A stretch of DNA of 64,000 nt from Curtobacterium sp. ISL-83 (GCF_018613895.1 NZ_JAGGPH010000017.1:17194-81193); one strand, 5' to 3'; numbered from the stretch's first letter, positions 24,955 through 33,642 are shown. A program made the numbers and translations. Notes: generated from the sequence alone by a model not told the origin.

Positions 24955-25827
24955 CTACCGTGCCTCGACGCCGAACGCCTGGGCGAGGCGCTGGATCTTC
25001 TGCGCGCGGCCGAGCCGGGGCAGGTCCGAGCCGTCGCGGATGACGCGCCCGCGTGCCTCGAAGTCGTCGAGGAAGTCCTGCGCCCACGCGACGTCGGTCG
25101 GGGTCGGCGAGATGACCTCGTTGATGACGGGGAGCTGCTCGGTGTCCAGGCAGAGCTTCCCGGTGAGTCCGAGCGACACGGCCACCTGCGACTGCTCGCG
25201 CAGGATCGGGTGCGACGACCCCACCGTCGGCCCGTCGATCGGGCCGGGCAGGTTGCCGACGCGCGAGGCCACGACGAGCTTCGACCGCGGGTAGGCCATC
25301 GCCAGGGTGTCCGCACTCGTCCCCGTGTCGCGGCGGTAGTCGCCCGACCCGAACGCCAGGCGGAACGCGCCCTGGGCCTTCGCGATGCTCGTCGCGTCCT
25401 CGATCCCGACGGCGGACTCCACGAGCGCGATCACGGGGATCTGCCCGCCGAGACGGTGCCAGGTGTCGGTGACCTGTGCCGGCGCCTCGGTCTTCGCGAG
25501 CATCACGCCCTGCAGGCCCGGCAGACCGCGGAGCTCCTCGACGTCGTCCGCCCAGAACTCGGTCGTCACGTCGTTGATGCGGACCCAGGCCTCACCGCCA
25601 CCGGCGAGCCACGACGCGACGGTCTGGCGTGCAGCCGGCTTCGCGGCGGGGTCGACGGCGTCCTCGATGTCCAGGATGATCTGGTCGGCGCGGGAGCGCT
25701 GCGCGCGCTCGAACTTGTCCGCAGCGGTGCCGGCGACGAGCAGCCAGGAGCGCGAGATCTCCGGCGGGACCGATCGACGCCGGTTCGGCGCAGGGGTGGA
25801 CGGAGTGGTGCGGTCGTCGATGGCCAT
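24955..25827 (-). CDS. HpcH/HpaI aldolase / citrate lyase beta (CitE-like) protein
   Basis: 290 residues. CitE family features: SWLLVAGTAADKFERAQRS, the acidic metal-binding segment ILDIEDAVDP, the catalytic stretch VIALVESAVGIED and FGSGDYRRDTG. Stand-alone CitE-like proteins cleave or hydrolyse acyl-CoA esters such as malyl- or citramalyl-CoA with magnesium. CitD and CitF are not present, so it is not a citrate lyase complex. ATG 25827 is 7 nt after minus-strand TACCAA, and is preferred to GTG 25833. Confidence 0.87.
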   Translation of the reverse strand: MAIDDRTTPSTPAPNRRRSVPPEISRSWLLVAGTAADKFERAQRSRADQIILDIEDAVDPAAKPAARQTVASWLAGGGEAWVRINDVTTEFWADDVEELRGLPGLQGVMLAKTEAPAQVTDTWHRLGGQIPVIALVESAVGIEDATSIAKAQGAFRLAFGSGDYRRDTGTSADTLAMAYPRSKLVVASRVGNLPGPIDGPTVGSSHPILREQSQVAVSLGLTGKLCLDTEQLPVINEVISPTPTDVAWAQDFLDDFEARGRVIRDGSDLPRLGRAQKIQRLAQAFGVEAR

Positions 25828-25834
25828 GTCCACG

Positions 25835-25840
25835 TTGGTA
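25835..25840 (-). promoter_or_regulatory. -10 box TACCAA, leaderless start
   Basis: Minus-strand TACCAA ends 7 nt before ATG 25827. Confidence 0.4.
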
Positions 25841-25948
25841 CCACATCGACCATCCGGGGAGCGCTCCCGCGGGCCGTCGCCCGCGTGTCCGCGCGGTCGG
25901 AAACCCCGAAACCACGGTTCATTGCCAGAGAGGTCGCCCGCTTCCGCC

Positions 25949-25954
25949 TACAGT
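25949..25954 (+). promoter_or_regulatory. -10 box TACAGT for the helicase-like gene
   Basis: TACAGT ends 7 nt before GTG 25962. Confidence 0.45.
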
Positions 25955-25961
25955 GTCGGAT

Positions 25962-28900
25962 GTGTGGCGAGCGGACAGGGTGACCGACGGTGAGGACGAC
26001 GTGAACGACGACGTCCCCGTCGAGGGCGGTGACGCGCGCCCGGACGACGGCGCCGACACGACCGCGGATGCCGCGAGCGGGGCCTCCGAACAGCGCGAGG
26101 GACAGGCCGACGCCCGAGCCCACGAACAGGCCGACGGCCGACTCGACGACGAGCCCGACCGACGCCTCCGACCCGAACTGCAGGTCACGAGCCCGCACGC
26201 CATCAGCCTCGGCGACCCCCGACTGACCGCGGGGAACGCGGCCGAGCCGATCTGGGAAGCCTGGCGCACCCAGCTCGTCGGCGTCGGCGGGACGAGCCCC
26301 CTGACGCACTTCGCGGACCACCCGCGCGCCCGCATCGAGCTCTCGACGACCCACCCCGGTGGGCTCGCCCAGTTCATCACCGGCAAGACCACGCTGCTGT
26401 CGAGCCTGATCCGCGACGAGGTCGCCCTGCGCGCGGCCCGTGTCGCTGCCGGGCACGTCGAGGCGAAGGGCACCGAACTCGCGACCGTGCGCGGCATCGA
26501 CGCCGTGAGGCTCGGGATCGGCATGGCCGACTGGCAGCACGGCGACGAGCACTTCCGCGGACCGGTGCTCCTGCGACCGTTGGCGATCCGCCGCCACGGC
26601 CGCGACTTCGAGGTCCGCCTGCTCGGCGAGCCGGTGCTCAACCCGGCGCTCGCCGACGCCCTGCGCGAGCAGTACGGCATCACCCTCGACGCGCAGTCCT
26701 TCGTGGCCCTCGCGCAGCAGGACGGCTCGTTCACGCCGAACCCGGTGATCGATCGGCTCCGTGGACTGACGGCGCACATCCCCGGCTTCTCCGTGCACGC
26801 CCGTCTGGTGGTCTCGACCTTCGCCGAGGTCGCGACCGGCCTGGCCGAGGACACGAAGGACCTGGCCCACCCCGTGCTCGACGCCCTCGCGGGCAACCCG
26901 AGCGCGAAGTGGCAGGTCGAGCAGTCCTACCGTCCCGTCGAGCAGACCCCGTCCGACGAGCGCAGCCCCGAGACCGACACGCTGCTGCTCGACGCCGACG
27001 ACGAGCAGGAGAACGTGATCGCGCAGATCACGGCCGGCAACTCGATCGTCGTCAAGACCCTGCCGGGCACGGGTGGCACCCAGACCATCGTGAACGCCCT
27101 CGGCGGCCTGGTGGCCGCGAACAAGCGCGTGCTCGTCGTCAGCCCGCGCCGTGCGACGCTCCGCGGGATCGCGGCCCGCTTCGGCGAGGTGCAGCTGCCC
27201 GGCGTGGCCGTCACCCCGTCGACGCTCCGTCGGGACATCGTCCGTGCAATCGCCCGAAACGAGAAGGCCAGCCGTCCGAACCTCCGTGAGGTCGACGACG
27301 CCCTGGTCCGCCTGCGCAAGGTCCTCACCGACTACCGCGGCTCGTTGACCCGCATCGACCCCGACTTCCGCGTGTCCGTGCTCGACTGCCTGGTCGAACT
27401 CTCCCGACTGTCCCTGCTGCCGATCGCGCCGTCGACGACCGCACGACTCTCGAAGCGCTCGGTCTCGTCCATGGTCGAGGGGCGCTCCCGCGTCGCCGAG
27501 ACGATGGTCAGCGCGGCGAACCTCGGCGAGTTCCGCTACGGCCCCGACGACTCGCCCTGGTACGGCGCGAAGTTCTCGTCGAGCGACGGAGCACAGCGCG
27601 CCCACAAGATCGCGAAGGACCTGGACGCCGACGGCCTGCCGACGCTGCTCGGCCGCGCCCGTGACCTCGTCAGCTCGACGCACATGCGGCAGTTCACGAC
27701 GATCAACGAGCTCGGCATCTACCTCCGCCTGCTCACCGAGATCCGCGACACGCTCGACCGGTTCCTGCCCGTGGTGTTCGACCGCTCCGTGTCGGAGCTC
27801 GTCGCGGCGACCGCACCCCGTGGCGAGGGTGCCCCGATGTCGAGCACGAACCGTCGCCGGCTGAAGAAGCTCGCCCGCGAGTACGTCCGCCCCGGCGTGC
27901 ACGTGTCCGACCTGCACGAGGCACTCACACGCGTGCAGCAGCAGCGCGTGCTCTGGCAGCGGTACGTCGCAGCCGGCGTGAACCCCGAGGTCCCCACCGG
28001 CATCGCGGACGTCCAGGTGCTGTTCTCGAACGTCGCCGAGGACCTCGCGCGCCTCGACGAGCCGCTCGGCCGGACCGACCGCGACCAGCAGCTCGCGAAC
28101 CTGTCGATCGACCGGCTCGTGCCGTTCGTCGCCGAGCTGGCTGCCGAGTCGGACGTCCTGCACAACCTGCAGGAGCGCACCGAGCTCATGCAGACCCTGC
28201 GCGACCTGCAGCTCGAACCCCTCATCACGGACCTGGCGAACCGGCACGTGCCGGACACCCAGGTCCCCGCCGAGCTCGAGCTCGCCTGGTGGCAGTCCGC
28301 CCTCGAGACGATGCTCGAGTCGGACCGTGCGCTGCTCGGGGCGAACACGGACATGCTCGACCGGGTCGAGGCCGACTTCCGGCTCGTCGACGACGCCCAC
28401 GCCGCCGGGGTCTCGCAGGGTCTGGCATGGCAGCTCGCCGAGAACTGGAAGGTCGGACTCGTCGACTGGCCGGAAGAGGCCACGGCGCTGAAGACCCAGC
28501 TGCGGGACGGCGCGATCACCTCGCGCCTGCTGCAGGACTCTGCCCCGCACCTGTCCCGGTCGATCGCGCCGGTGTGGCTCGCGTCGCCGTACGAGGTCGC
28601 GCAGATCGCCGACACCATGCCGTTCGACACGGTCATCCTGGTGGACGCGGGCGCCGTGACGATCGCCGAGACCGTGGGTGCCGTCCGCCGCGCCCGGCAG
28701 ACCGTCGTCTTCGGTGACCCGGTCACGCAGACTCCGTCGCCGTTCCGCATCGCCGTCGACCCCGAGCACCGCGCGCTGCAGGTCGACGAGCAGACGCTCG
28801 ACGCCTTCCACGCGGACTCCGCACTCGCGAAGCTGTCCACGCTGCTGCCGACGCTCTCCCTCACCCGGTCGTACCGCGCCGGCGGCGAGGACCTGGCCGA

Positions 28901-29864
28901 GCTCGTCAACCGACGCTTCTACGGCGGCCGCATCGAGTCGCTGCCCTGGGCCGGCTCGTTCCTCGGACACGGCTCCATCGCGCTCGACTACGTCAGCGAG
29001 GGCAAGGCCGTGCCGGACCCCGAGTCCGGTGCCGTCGAGAGCGTCGACGCCGAGGTCGACCGGGTCGTCCGGCTGGTCATCGACCACGCCCGGACCCGCC
29101 CGACCGAGTCACTCATGGTCATCACCGCGTCGGCCAAGCACGCCGTCCGGGTCGAACAGGCCGTGCTCACCGCGGCCCAGGGCCACAAGGACCTGACCGA
29201 GTTCGTCATCGGTGACCGCGCCGAGCCGTTCATCGTCGCCACCCTCGAGCAGTCCGTCGCCCAGAGCCGCGACCGCGTCGTGTTCTCGATCGGCTACGGC
29301 CGGACGCCGCACGGCCGGGTCCTCCGCGACTTCGGCCCGCTCGGCAAGCCTGGTGGTGAGCGCCTGCTCGCCGTCGCGATGACCCGCGCCCGGCGCTCGA
29401 TGGTCATCGTGACCTGCTTCCAGCCGTCTGACATCGAGGCCGAGCGGATGGGCCACGGCACGGTCGCGCTCGCGGAGATCCTCGCCGAGGTCCGGGCCCG
29501 CACCAGCGCCGAGTACGTGCCGGACGACTCCGACCCGCTGCTCGTGGACCTGGCGCGCCGACTCGAGATGCGCGGCATCCCGGTCGCGCTCGGACACCGC
29601 GGGAAGCTCGGCCTCGTGGCCGCGCACGGCGGGGTCTGCGTCACGATCGAGACCGACGCGTCGCTCGTGAAGGGGTCGCTCCGCGAGTCCCTGCGGCTGC
29701 GTCCCGAGGTGCTGCGGCGACTCGGCTGGCACTACGTGCGTGTGCACGCGTTCCAGCTGTTCTCCGACCCGGACCGCGTCGCGAACACGGTCGCCGCCGT
29801 GCTCGGCGTCGACCGCGGCGCGACGCAGGAGATCTCCATCCCCCCGATCCCCGCCCGCCGATGA
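25962..29864 (+). CDS. superfamily 1 helicase-like protein with degenerate ATPase motifs
   Basis: 1300 residues. An acidic disordered start is followed by a large N-terminal region, then an SF1 (DNA2/NAM7-like) core. Walker A reads LPGTGGTQT instead of GxGKT, Walker B reads FDTVILVDAG without the Glu, and motif III reads GDPVTQTPSPF. Motif VI (LLAVAMTRARRSMVIV) is intact. The C-terminal part (SLRESLRLRPEVLRRLGWH) resembles the REase-like MTES_1575 domain known from Microbacteriaceae helicases. Opposite-strand open frames are GC artefacts. Start is uncertain: GTG 25962 fits the -10 box, GTG 25980 is an alternative. Probably a nucleic-acid-binding repair or defence protein with impaired ATP hydrolysis. 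Confidence 0.8.
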   Translation: MWRADRVTDGEDDVNDDVPVEGGDARPDDGADTTADAASGASEQREGQADARAHEQADGRLDDEPDRRLRPELQVTSPHAISLGDPRLTAGNAAEPIWEAWRTQLVGVGGTSPLTHFADHPRARIELSTTHPGGLAQFITGKTTLLSSLIRDEVALRAARVAAGHVEAKGTELATVRGIDAVRLGIGMADWQHGDEHFRGPVLLRPLAIRRHGRDFEVRLLGEPVLNPALADALREQYGITLDAQSFVALAQQDGSFTPNPVIDRLRGLTAHIPGFSVHARLVVSTFAEVATGLAEDTKDLAHPVLDALAGNPSAKWQVEQSYRPVEQTPSDERSPETDTLLLDADDEQENVIAQITAGNSIVVKTLPGTGGTQTIVNALGGLVAANKRVLVVSPRRATLRGIAARFGEVQLPGVAVTPSTLRRDIVRAIARNEKASRPNLREVDDALVRLRKVLTDYRGSLTRIDPDFRVSVLDCLVELSRLSLLPIAPSTTARLSKRSVSSMVEGRSRVAETMVSAANLGEFRYGPDDSPWYGAKFSSSDGAQRAHKIAKDLDADGLPTLLGRARDLVSSTHMRQFTTINELGIYLRLLTEIRDTLDRFLPVVFDRSVSELVAATAPRGEGAPMSSTNRRRLKKLAREYVRPGVHVSDLHEALTRVQQQRVLWQRYVAAGVNPEVPTGIADVQVLFSNVAEDLARLDEPLGRTDRDQQLANLSIDRLVPFVAELAAESDVLHNLQERTELMQTLRDLQLEPLITDLANRHVPDTQVPAELELAWWQSALETMLESDRALLGANTDMLDRVEADFRLVDDAHAAGVSQGLAWQLAENWKVGLVDWPEEATALKTQLRDGAITSRLLQDSAPHLSRSIAPVWLASPYEVAQIADTMPFDTVILVDAGAVTIAETVGAVRRARQTVVFGDPVTQTPSPFRIAVDPEHRALQVDEQTLDAFHADSALAKLSTLLPTLSLTRSYRAGGEDLAELVNRRFYGGRIESLPWAGSFLGHGSIALDYVSEGKAVPDPESGAVESVDAEVDRVVRLVIDHARTRPTESLMVITASAKHAVRVEQAVLTAAQGHKDLTEFVIGDRAEPFIVATLEQSVAQSRDRVVFSIGYGRTPHGRVLRDFGPLGKPGGERLLAVAMTRARRSMVIVTCFQPSDIEAERMGHGTVALAEILAEVRARTSAEYVPDDSDPLLVDLARRLEMRGIPVALGHRGKLGLVAAHGGVCVTIETDASLVKGSLRESLRLRPEVLRRLGWHYVRVHAFQLFSDPDRVANTVAAVLGVDRGATQEISIPPIPARR

Positions 29865-30008
29865 GCACGCTGGATCTCCACCCCGGCGTGCCCGCGACGG
29901 GCCCCGCGCGCCGATGACCACGCCGGATCTCCACCCCGGCGTGCCCACGACGGGCCCCGCCCGCCGATGAGCGCGCCGGATCCCGGCGGCGCCCGCGTCC
30001 GCCGATGA
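29856..30008 (+). repeat. 53-bp tandem repeat starting at the helicase stop codon
   Basis: Copies start at 29856, 29909 and 29962, each opening with CGCCGATGA, the last codons and stop of the helicase gene. Copies 1 and 2 differ at about 4 of 53 bases; copy 3 diverges after about 20 bases, and the word returns at 30000. Confidence 0.88.
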
Positions 30009-30295
30009 GCCGTCGGGCTGCACGGCCCGCCGGGCCGGTGACGCCCGAGACGGACCACCTGGTGGGCACGTGGACGCGAGCCGACGACGAGCCGTCAGCC
30101 GCGCCTCCCGTCCGTCCCGAACCGGACGTCGTCCGGACTCCCGCCGGTCAGCCGGGAGGCGCGACGCGCCGCCACAGGCGCGTCACCACCCAGCCGGCGC
30201 CGGGCAGCGACCCCGCCCCGGCGCCGGAACCGGCGCGCCACCGCGACGGCGAGAACGACGACCAACTCCTGCGGGACGTCCCCCCGCACTGGTGA
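30005..30295 (+). CDS. small acidic protein with PPHW tail
   Basis: 96 residues, mostly disordered (Pro, Arg, Ala and Asp rich), ending NDDQLLRDVPPHW. A Pro-Pro-His-Trp ending on a short charged protein seems familiar from other actinobacteria, which argues the frame is real. ATG 30005 lies within the last word of the 53-bp repeat array. It may be co-transcribed with the helicase-like gene. No function can be assigned. Confidence 0.5.
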   Translation: MSRRAARPAGPVTPETDHLVGTWTRADDEPSAAPPVRPEPDVVRTPAGQPGGATRRHRRVTTQPAPGSDPAPAPEPARHRDGENDDQLLRDVPPHW

Positions 30296-30300
30296 GCCGG

Positions 30301-30306
30301 TAGCCT
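30301..30306 (+). promoter_or_regulatory. -10 box TAGCCT, leaderless start
   Basis: TAGCCT ends 8 nt before ATG 30315. Confidence 0.5.
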
Positions 30307-30314
30307 GGCCTGCG

Positions 30315-30899
30315 ATGAGCGACACCGTGAAGCAGCGCCCCGACTGGCAGACGTGGCCGAACCTGATCACGCTGTTCCGTTTCGCGCTCATCCCCGTCTA
30401 CATCAGCCTGGTCGTGCAGGGGCACCCCGGATGGGCGCTCGTGTCGCTCGTCGTCCTCGGGTTGAGTGACTGGGCGGACGGCTTCATCGCCCGACGCTTC
30501 GACCAGGGGTCCGAGCTCGGCAAGGCACTCGATCCCGTCGCCGACCGGCTGGCGATCATCGCGATCGTGCTGTCCCTCGTGCTCGTCGGGCTGCTGCCGT
30601 GGTGGGTCGTCGCCGTCGTGGTGCTCGTGGACCTGGTGCTCGTGATCCTGTCGAGCGTGCTGTTCCACGGCAACCCGGACCTCGACGTGACCTGGACCGG
30701 CAAGATCCGCTCCGCGCTGCTGTTCGTCGGGCTGCCGGTGCTGCTGTTCTCCTCCGTGCACGTCGTCGCGGACGGGGCTCCGTGGGTCCGGACGGTCGCG
30801 CTCGTGTTCGTGTACCTGGGCACGGTCGGCCACGTCGTCGCGGGCACGCAGTACGCCATCGCGATGTTCGCGAAGCGCCGTCGGGTCGCCGCCGCCTGA
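30315..30899 (+). CDS. CDP-alcohol phosphatidyltransferase (PgsA-like)
   Basis: 194 residues, about five membrane helices. The full CDP-alcohol signature is present: Asp52-x2-Asp55-Gly56-x2-Ala59-Arg60-x8-Gly69-x3-Asp73-x3-Asp77, which binds magnesium and the CDP-diacylglycerol head group. Length and sequence suit phosphatidylglycerophosphate synthase or an actinobacterial cardiolipin synthase of this fold; the acceptor alcohol cannot be told from sequence alone. It acts in membrane phospholipid synthesis. Confidence 0.9.
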   Translation: MSDTVKQRPDWQTWPNLITLFRFALIPVYISLVVQGHPGWALVSLVVLGLSDWADGFIARRFDQGSELGKALDPVADRLAIIAIVLSLVLVGLLPWWVVAVVVLVDLVLVILSSVLFHGNPDLDVTWTGKIRSALLFVGLPVLLFSSVHVVADGAPWVRTVALVFVYLGTVGHVVAGTQYAIAMFAKRRRVAAA

Positions 30900-30970
30900 C
30901 AGCGCGGTCGGCGCGGCGTCGCGTCACCGGGTCCGCGCCGTCGCCGGGCCGGGGCCCGGGCCACCCCTGG

Positions 30971-31029
30971 AACCACGAAACCGACGTCGAACCGACCCCG
31001 CGGGCTGGTTCGACGTCGGTTTCGTGGTT
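30971..31029. terminator. perfect 23-bp inverted repeat between convergent genes
   Basis: Arms 30971-30993 and 31007-31029 pair without mismatch around a 13-nt loop, followed by T. It separates the phosphatidyltransferase (+) from mscL (-) and reads as a bidirectional terminator. Confidence 0.8.
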
Positions 31030-31075
31030 TGATCCGCCGGGAAGCGGGGCGCGGCGAAGCGTGCCGCCGCCGCCG

Positions 31076-31576
31076 CTACAGCTTCGTCGTGCCGGCGATC
31101 CCCGGGCCCTCGGGTGCCCTCGACGGCGCCACGTGCGCCCCACCGCCGGTCGACGCGCTGATGCCGTTCTGGGAGCGGAGGAGGTCACGGATCTCGAGCA
31201 GCACCTCGACATCGGTCGGCGGGACGTCCTGCGGCGTCTGCTCAGCGTCGTTCTTCACCCGCTCGAACGCGACCTTCCGCAGGTGGTTCACCGGGAGCAC
31301 GAGCGCGAAGTACACGACCGCGGCGACGATGACGAAGTTGATGACCGCCCCGAGGACCGCGCCGAAGAGCAGCTTCGCGTGCCCTCCCGACACGGTCGGG
31401 ATGGCGGTCACGAGGGCCTTGTCCAAGCTCGACGCGTTGAACACCGCGCCGATCAGCGGGTTGATGAGGCTCGTGACGATGGCGGTGACGATCGCGGTGA
31501 ACGCCGCACCGATGACGACTGCGACGGCCAGGTCGATGACGTTGCCGCGGAGCAGGAACTCCCTGAATCCCTTCAC
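31076..31576 (-). CDS. mscL: large-conductance mechanosensitive channel
   Basis: 166 residues. The MscL start MKGFREFLLRGNVIDLAVAV is near-canonical: amphipathic N-terminal helix, then TM1 with its Gly/Ala-rich pore face. TM2 (INFVIVAAVVYFALVLPVN) is followed by the cytoplasmic helix LLEIRDLLRSQ. The channel opens under membrane tension to release solutes on osmotic downshock. A tail of about 25 residues, rich in Gly, Ala and Pro, extends past the usual end. GTG 31576 has GGAAGGGG upstream. Confidence 0.95.
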   Translation of the reverse strand: MKGFREFLLRGNVIDLAVAVVIGAAFTAIVTAIVTSLINPLIGAVFNASSLDKALVTAIPTVSGGHAKLLFGAVLGAVINFVIVAAVVYFALVLPVNHLRKVAFERVKNDAEQTPQDVPPTDVEVLLEIRDLLRSQNGISASTGGGAHVAPSRAPEGPGIAGTTKL

Positions 31577-31643
31577 GGGACCCCTTCCGGTCGAGGACGG
31601 CCGCCGGTCGGCGACACCTCAAGCTACTGAAGGAGCAGAGCCG

Positions 31644-32009
31644 TCAGGACGCGGCGGGCGCGCTCGGCTTCGAACCGGCGCCCGAGGAACCGGCGCCCGA
31701 CGAACCGGCGCCCGACGAACCGGCACCCGACGAACCGGACGGCTTCGACTCGGACTTCTTCGATTCGGACGGCTTCGACCCGGCCGACTCGGACGACGTC
31801 GCCGGAGCCGACGACCCCTCGCCCTTCGGAGCAGCCCGCGAGTCCGTGCGGTAGAACCCGCCACCGTTGAACGTGACGCCCACGGGGGAGAACACCTTCC
31901 GCAGCACACCACCGCACACCGGGCACTCCGTGAGGGTCGCGTCGGTGAACGACTGCTTGATGTCGAAGGCGTTGCCGCACTCGGTGCAGCGGTACGAGTA
32001 GGTGGGCAC
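31644..32009 (-). CDS. FmdB-type zinc ribbon protein with repeat tail
   Basis: 121 residues. The N-terminal 45 residues form an FmdB/CxxC_CxxC_SSSS zinc ribbon (MPTYSYRCTECGNAFD, then TECPVCGG), four cysteines that bind zinc. The remaining 75 residues are Ser, Gly, Ala and Lys rich, including a 5-residue repeat GAGSS encoded by 15-bp units. GTG 32009 starts 1 bp past the stop of the folate gene on the same strand, so the pair is co-transcribed. Family function is unproven; a regulatory role has been suggested. Confidence 0.85.
   Translation of the reverse strand: MPTYSYRCTECGNAFDIKQSFTDATLTECPVCGGVLRKVFSPVGVTFNGGGFYRTDSRAAPKGEGSSAPATSSESAGSKPSESKKSESKPSGSSGAGSSGAGSSGAGSSGAGSKPSAPAAS
31672..31738 (-). 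repeat. 15-bp in-frame repeat, four and a half copies
   Basis: On the plus strand, units like GAACCGGCGCCCGAC begin at 31672, 31687, 31702 and 31717, with a partial copy at 31732. They encode the Ser-Gly-Ala-Gly-Ser pattern in the zinc-ribbon protein tail. Confidence 0.85.
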
Positions 32010-32010
32010 G

Positions 32011-32595
32011 TCAGCTCCGGAACGTGATGATGCGCGACGGCGTGATGATGCCGTCCACGGGTTCGTCGTGGGGTTCGCGCGGGACCTGGTCGAGGTACTC
32101 CGCGTCGAAGATCACAGCATAGACGGGCGGGCGGTTCGCCATGGACCCGAGGGTCTTGTCGTAGTAGCCGCGCCCCCAGCCCATCCGGACCCCGTCGTGC
32201 CCGACCGCCGCGGCGGGCGCGAAGATCACGTCGACGTCGTTGATCGCCAGTGGGGAGAGGACCTCGCCCACGACCTCGGGGACGCCGTACACGCCCTCGC
32301 GTTCGGTCTCCCCGTCGCCGACGGCCCAGTCGAGCAGCCCGTCCTCCCGGGTGACCGGCAGCAGGACCCGGATGCCCTCGGCGCAGGCCCAGTTCAGGAA
32401 CGGCCGCACGTTCGGTTCGTCCGGGGCGGACAGGTACAGCGCGATGGACCGGACCTGACGTTCCTCGGCGAAGCGCTGCAGCGTCGCGGTGAGGGAGTCG
32501 GTGTCGGCCTCGCGCTCGGTGGTGGTCCGGGTGCGCCGGCGTTGCCGGAGTTCGGCTCGCAGGGCGCGCTTCTCGTTCCCGAGATCGGCGATCAT
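32011..32595 (-). CDS. 5-formyltetrahydrofolate cyclo-ligase
   Basis: 194 residues, normal length. Signatures: the early basic helix KRALRAELRQRR and the nucleotide/folate segment MGWGRGYYDKTL that defines the family. It converts 5-formyl-THF to 5,10-methenyl-THF with ATP, recycling a dead-end folate. ATG 32595 is 7 nt after the minus-strand TAGACT and lacks a ribosome binding site. The zinc-ribbon gene follows at once. It diverges from galU. Confidence 0.92.
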   Translation of the reverse strand: MIADLGNEKRALRAELRQRRRTRTTTEREADTDSLTATLQRFAEERQVRSIALYLSAPDEPNVRPFLNWACAEGIRVLLPVTREDGLLDWAVGDGETEREGVYGVPEVVGEVLSPLAINDVDVIFAPAAAVGHDGVRMGWGRGYYDKTLGSMANRPPVYAVIFDAEYLDQVPREPHDEPVDGIITPSRIITFRS

Positions 32596-32602
32596 GCGCT
32601 GG

Positions 32603-32608
32603 AGTCTA
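32603..32608 (-). promoter_or_regulatory. -10 box TAGACT, leaderless start
   Basis: Minus-strand TAGACT ends 7 nt before ATG 32595, in the divergent gap with galU. Confidence 0.55.
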
Positions 32609-32696
32609 ACGAGGCCCCCACGGTGGTCCGTGCGGGAAGCCGCCGAAGAGCCGTGTCCCCCGTTCCGTTGACATGCCCCCGACGGGGGCCATCGGA

Positions 32697-32702
32697 TACG
32701 GT
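32697..32702 (+). promoter_or_regulatory. -10 box TACGGT, leaderless galU
   Basis: TACGGT ends 6 nt before ATG 32709. A TTGACA at 32668 is too far away (23 nt) for an ideal -35. Confidence 0.5.
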
Positions 32703-32708
32703 CAGGGC

Positions 32709-33599
32709 ATGGGCTTCCAGATTTCCAAGGCGGTGATCCCCGCCGCAGGGTTGGGCACGCGCTTCCTCCCCGCGACCAAGGCGATGCCGAAGGAGATGCT
32801 CCCCGTCGTCGACAAGCCGGCCATCCAGTACGTGGTCGAAGAAGCGGTCGACGCCGGCCTCACCGACGTCCTCATGATCACCGGGCGCAACAAGAACGCG
32901 CTCGAGAACCACTTCGACCACGTGTCGGAGCTCGAGGAGACCCTCCGCAAGAAGGGTGACCACGAGAAGCTGCAGAAGGTCAACCAGTCGACCGACCTCG
33001 CCGACATGCACTACGTGCGCCAGGGTGACCCGCTCGGCCTCGGCCACGCGGTGCTCCGCGCGAAGATGCACGTCGGCCGCGAGCCGTTCGCCGTGCTCCT
33101 CGGCGACGACATCATCGACGCCCGCGATCCGCTCCTGAAGCGCATGATCGAGGTCCAGGGCGACAAGAACGCGACCGTCGTCGCGCTCCTCGAGGTCCCC
33201 GAGTCGCAGACCCACCTCTACGGCATCGCCACGGTGGAGCCGACCGACGTCGACGACGTGGTGAAGATCACGGGTCTCGTCGAGAAGCCCGCCCAGGGCG
33301 AGGCGCCCTCGAACCTGGCCATCATCGGCCGCTACGTCATCCGCCCCGAGGTGTTCGACGTCCTCGAGAAGCAGGAGCCCGGCAAGGGCGGCGAGATCCA
33401 GCTCACCGACGCGCTCATGAAGATGGCGAACGCCGAGGAATGGACCGGTGGCGTGTACGGCGTCGTGTTCCGTGGACGCCGGTACGACACGGGTGACAAA
33501 CTCGACTACATCAAGGCGATCGTGCAGCTCGCCTCGGACCGCGCGGACCTCGGCCCCGACCTCAAGTCGTGGCTCAAGGAGTTCAACGCGGGCGAATGA
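32709..33599 (+). CDS. galU: UTP-glucose-1-phosphate uridylyltransferase
   Basis: 296 residues, standard length. The nucleotide-binding start GLGTRFLPATKAMPKEMLP (from residue 14) and the sugar-binding LIDPTA-equivalent region (LGDDIIDARDPLL, then KPAQGEAPSNLAIIGRYV) are typical of bacterial GalU. It makes UDP-glucose for cell-wall polysaccharide and glycolipid synthesis. ATG 32709 is set by the -10 spacing. A strong hairpin follows the stop, then an acetyltransferase gene with its own ribosome binding site. Confidence 0.95.
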   Translation: MGFQISKAVIPAAGLGTRFLPATKAMPKEMLPVVDKPAIQYVVEEAVDAGLTDVLMITGRNKNALENHFDHVSELEETLRKKGDHEKLQKVNQSTDLADMHYVRQGDPLGLGHAVLRAKMHVGREPFAVLLGDDIIDARDPLLKRMIEVQGDKNATVVALLEVPESQTHLYGIATVEPTDVDDVVKITGLVEKPAQGEAPSNLAIIGRYVIRPEVFDVLEKQEPGKGGEIQLTDALMKMANAEEWTGGVYGVVFRGRRYDTGDKLDYIKAIVQLASDRADLGPDLKSWLKEFNAGE

Positions 33600-33609
33600 G
33601 TCGACCCAT

Positions 33610-33642
33610 CCCCCGCGGTGCCGCGATCCGGCACCGCGGGGG
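33610..33642 (+). terminator. 14-bp hairpin after galU
   Basis: Perfect arms 33610-33623 and 33629-33642 with loop CGATC, 10 nt past the galU stop. Confidence 0.7.

Noticed and set aside
25566..29087. 1173-codon open frame on the minus strand opposite the helicase gene
   Set aside because: Its Arg/Gly/Asp-rich, domain-free product is what the antisense of a GC-rich gene gives; the plus-strand protein has clear motifs.
32668..32673. TTGACA as -35 box of galU
   Set aside because: It is 23 nt from the TACGGT -10 box, too far for a normal promoter; probably chance.
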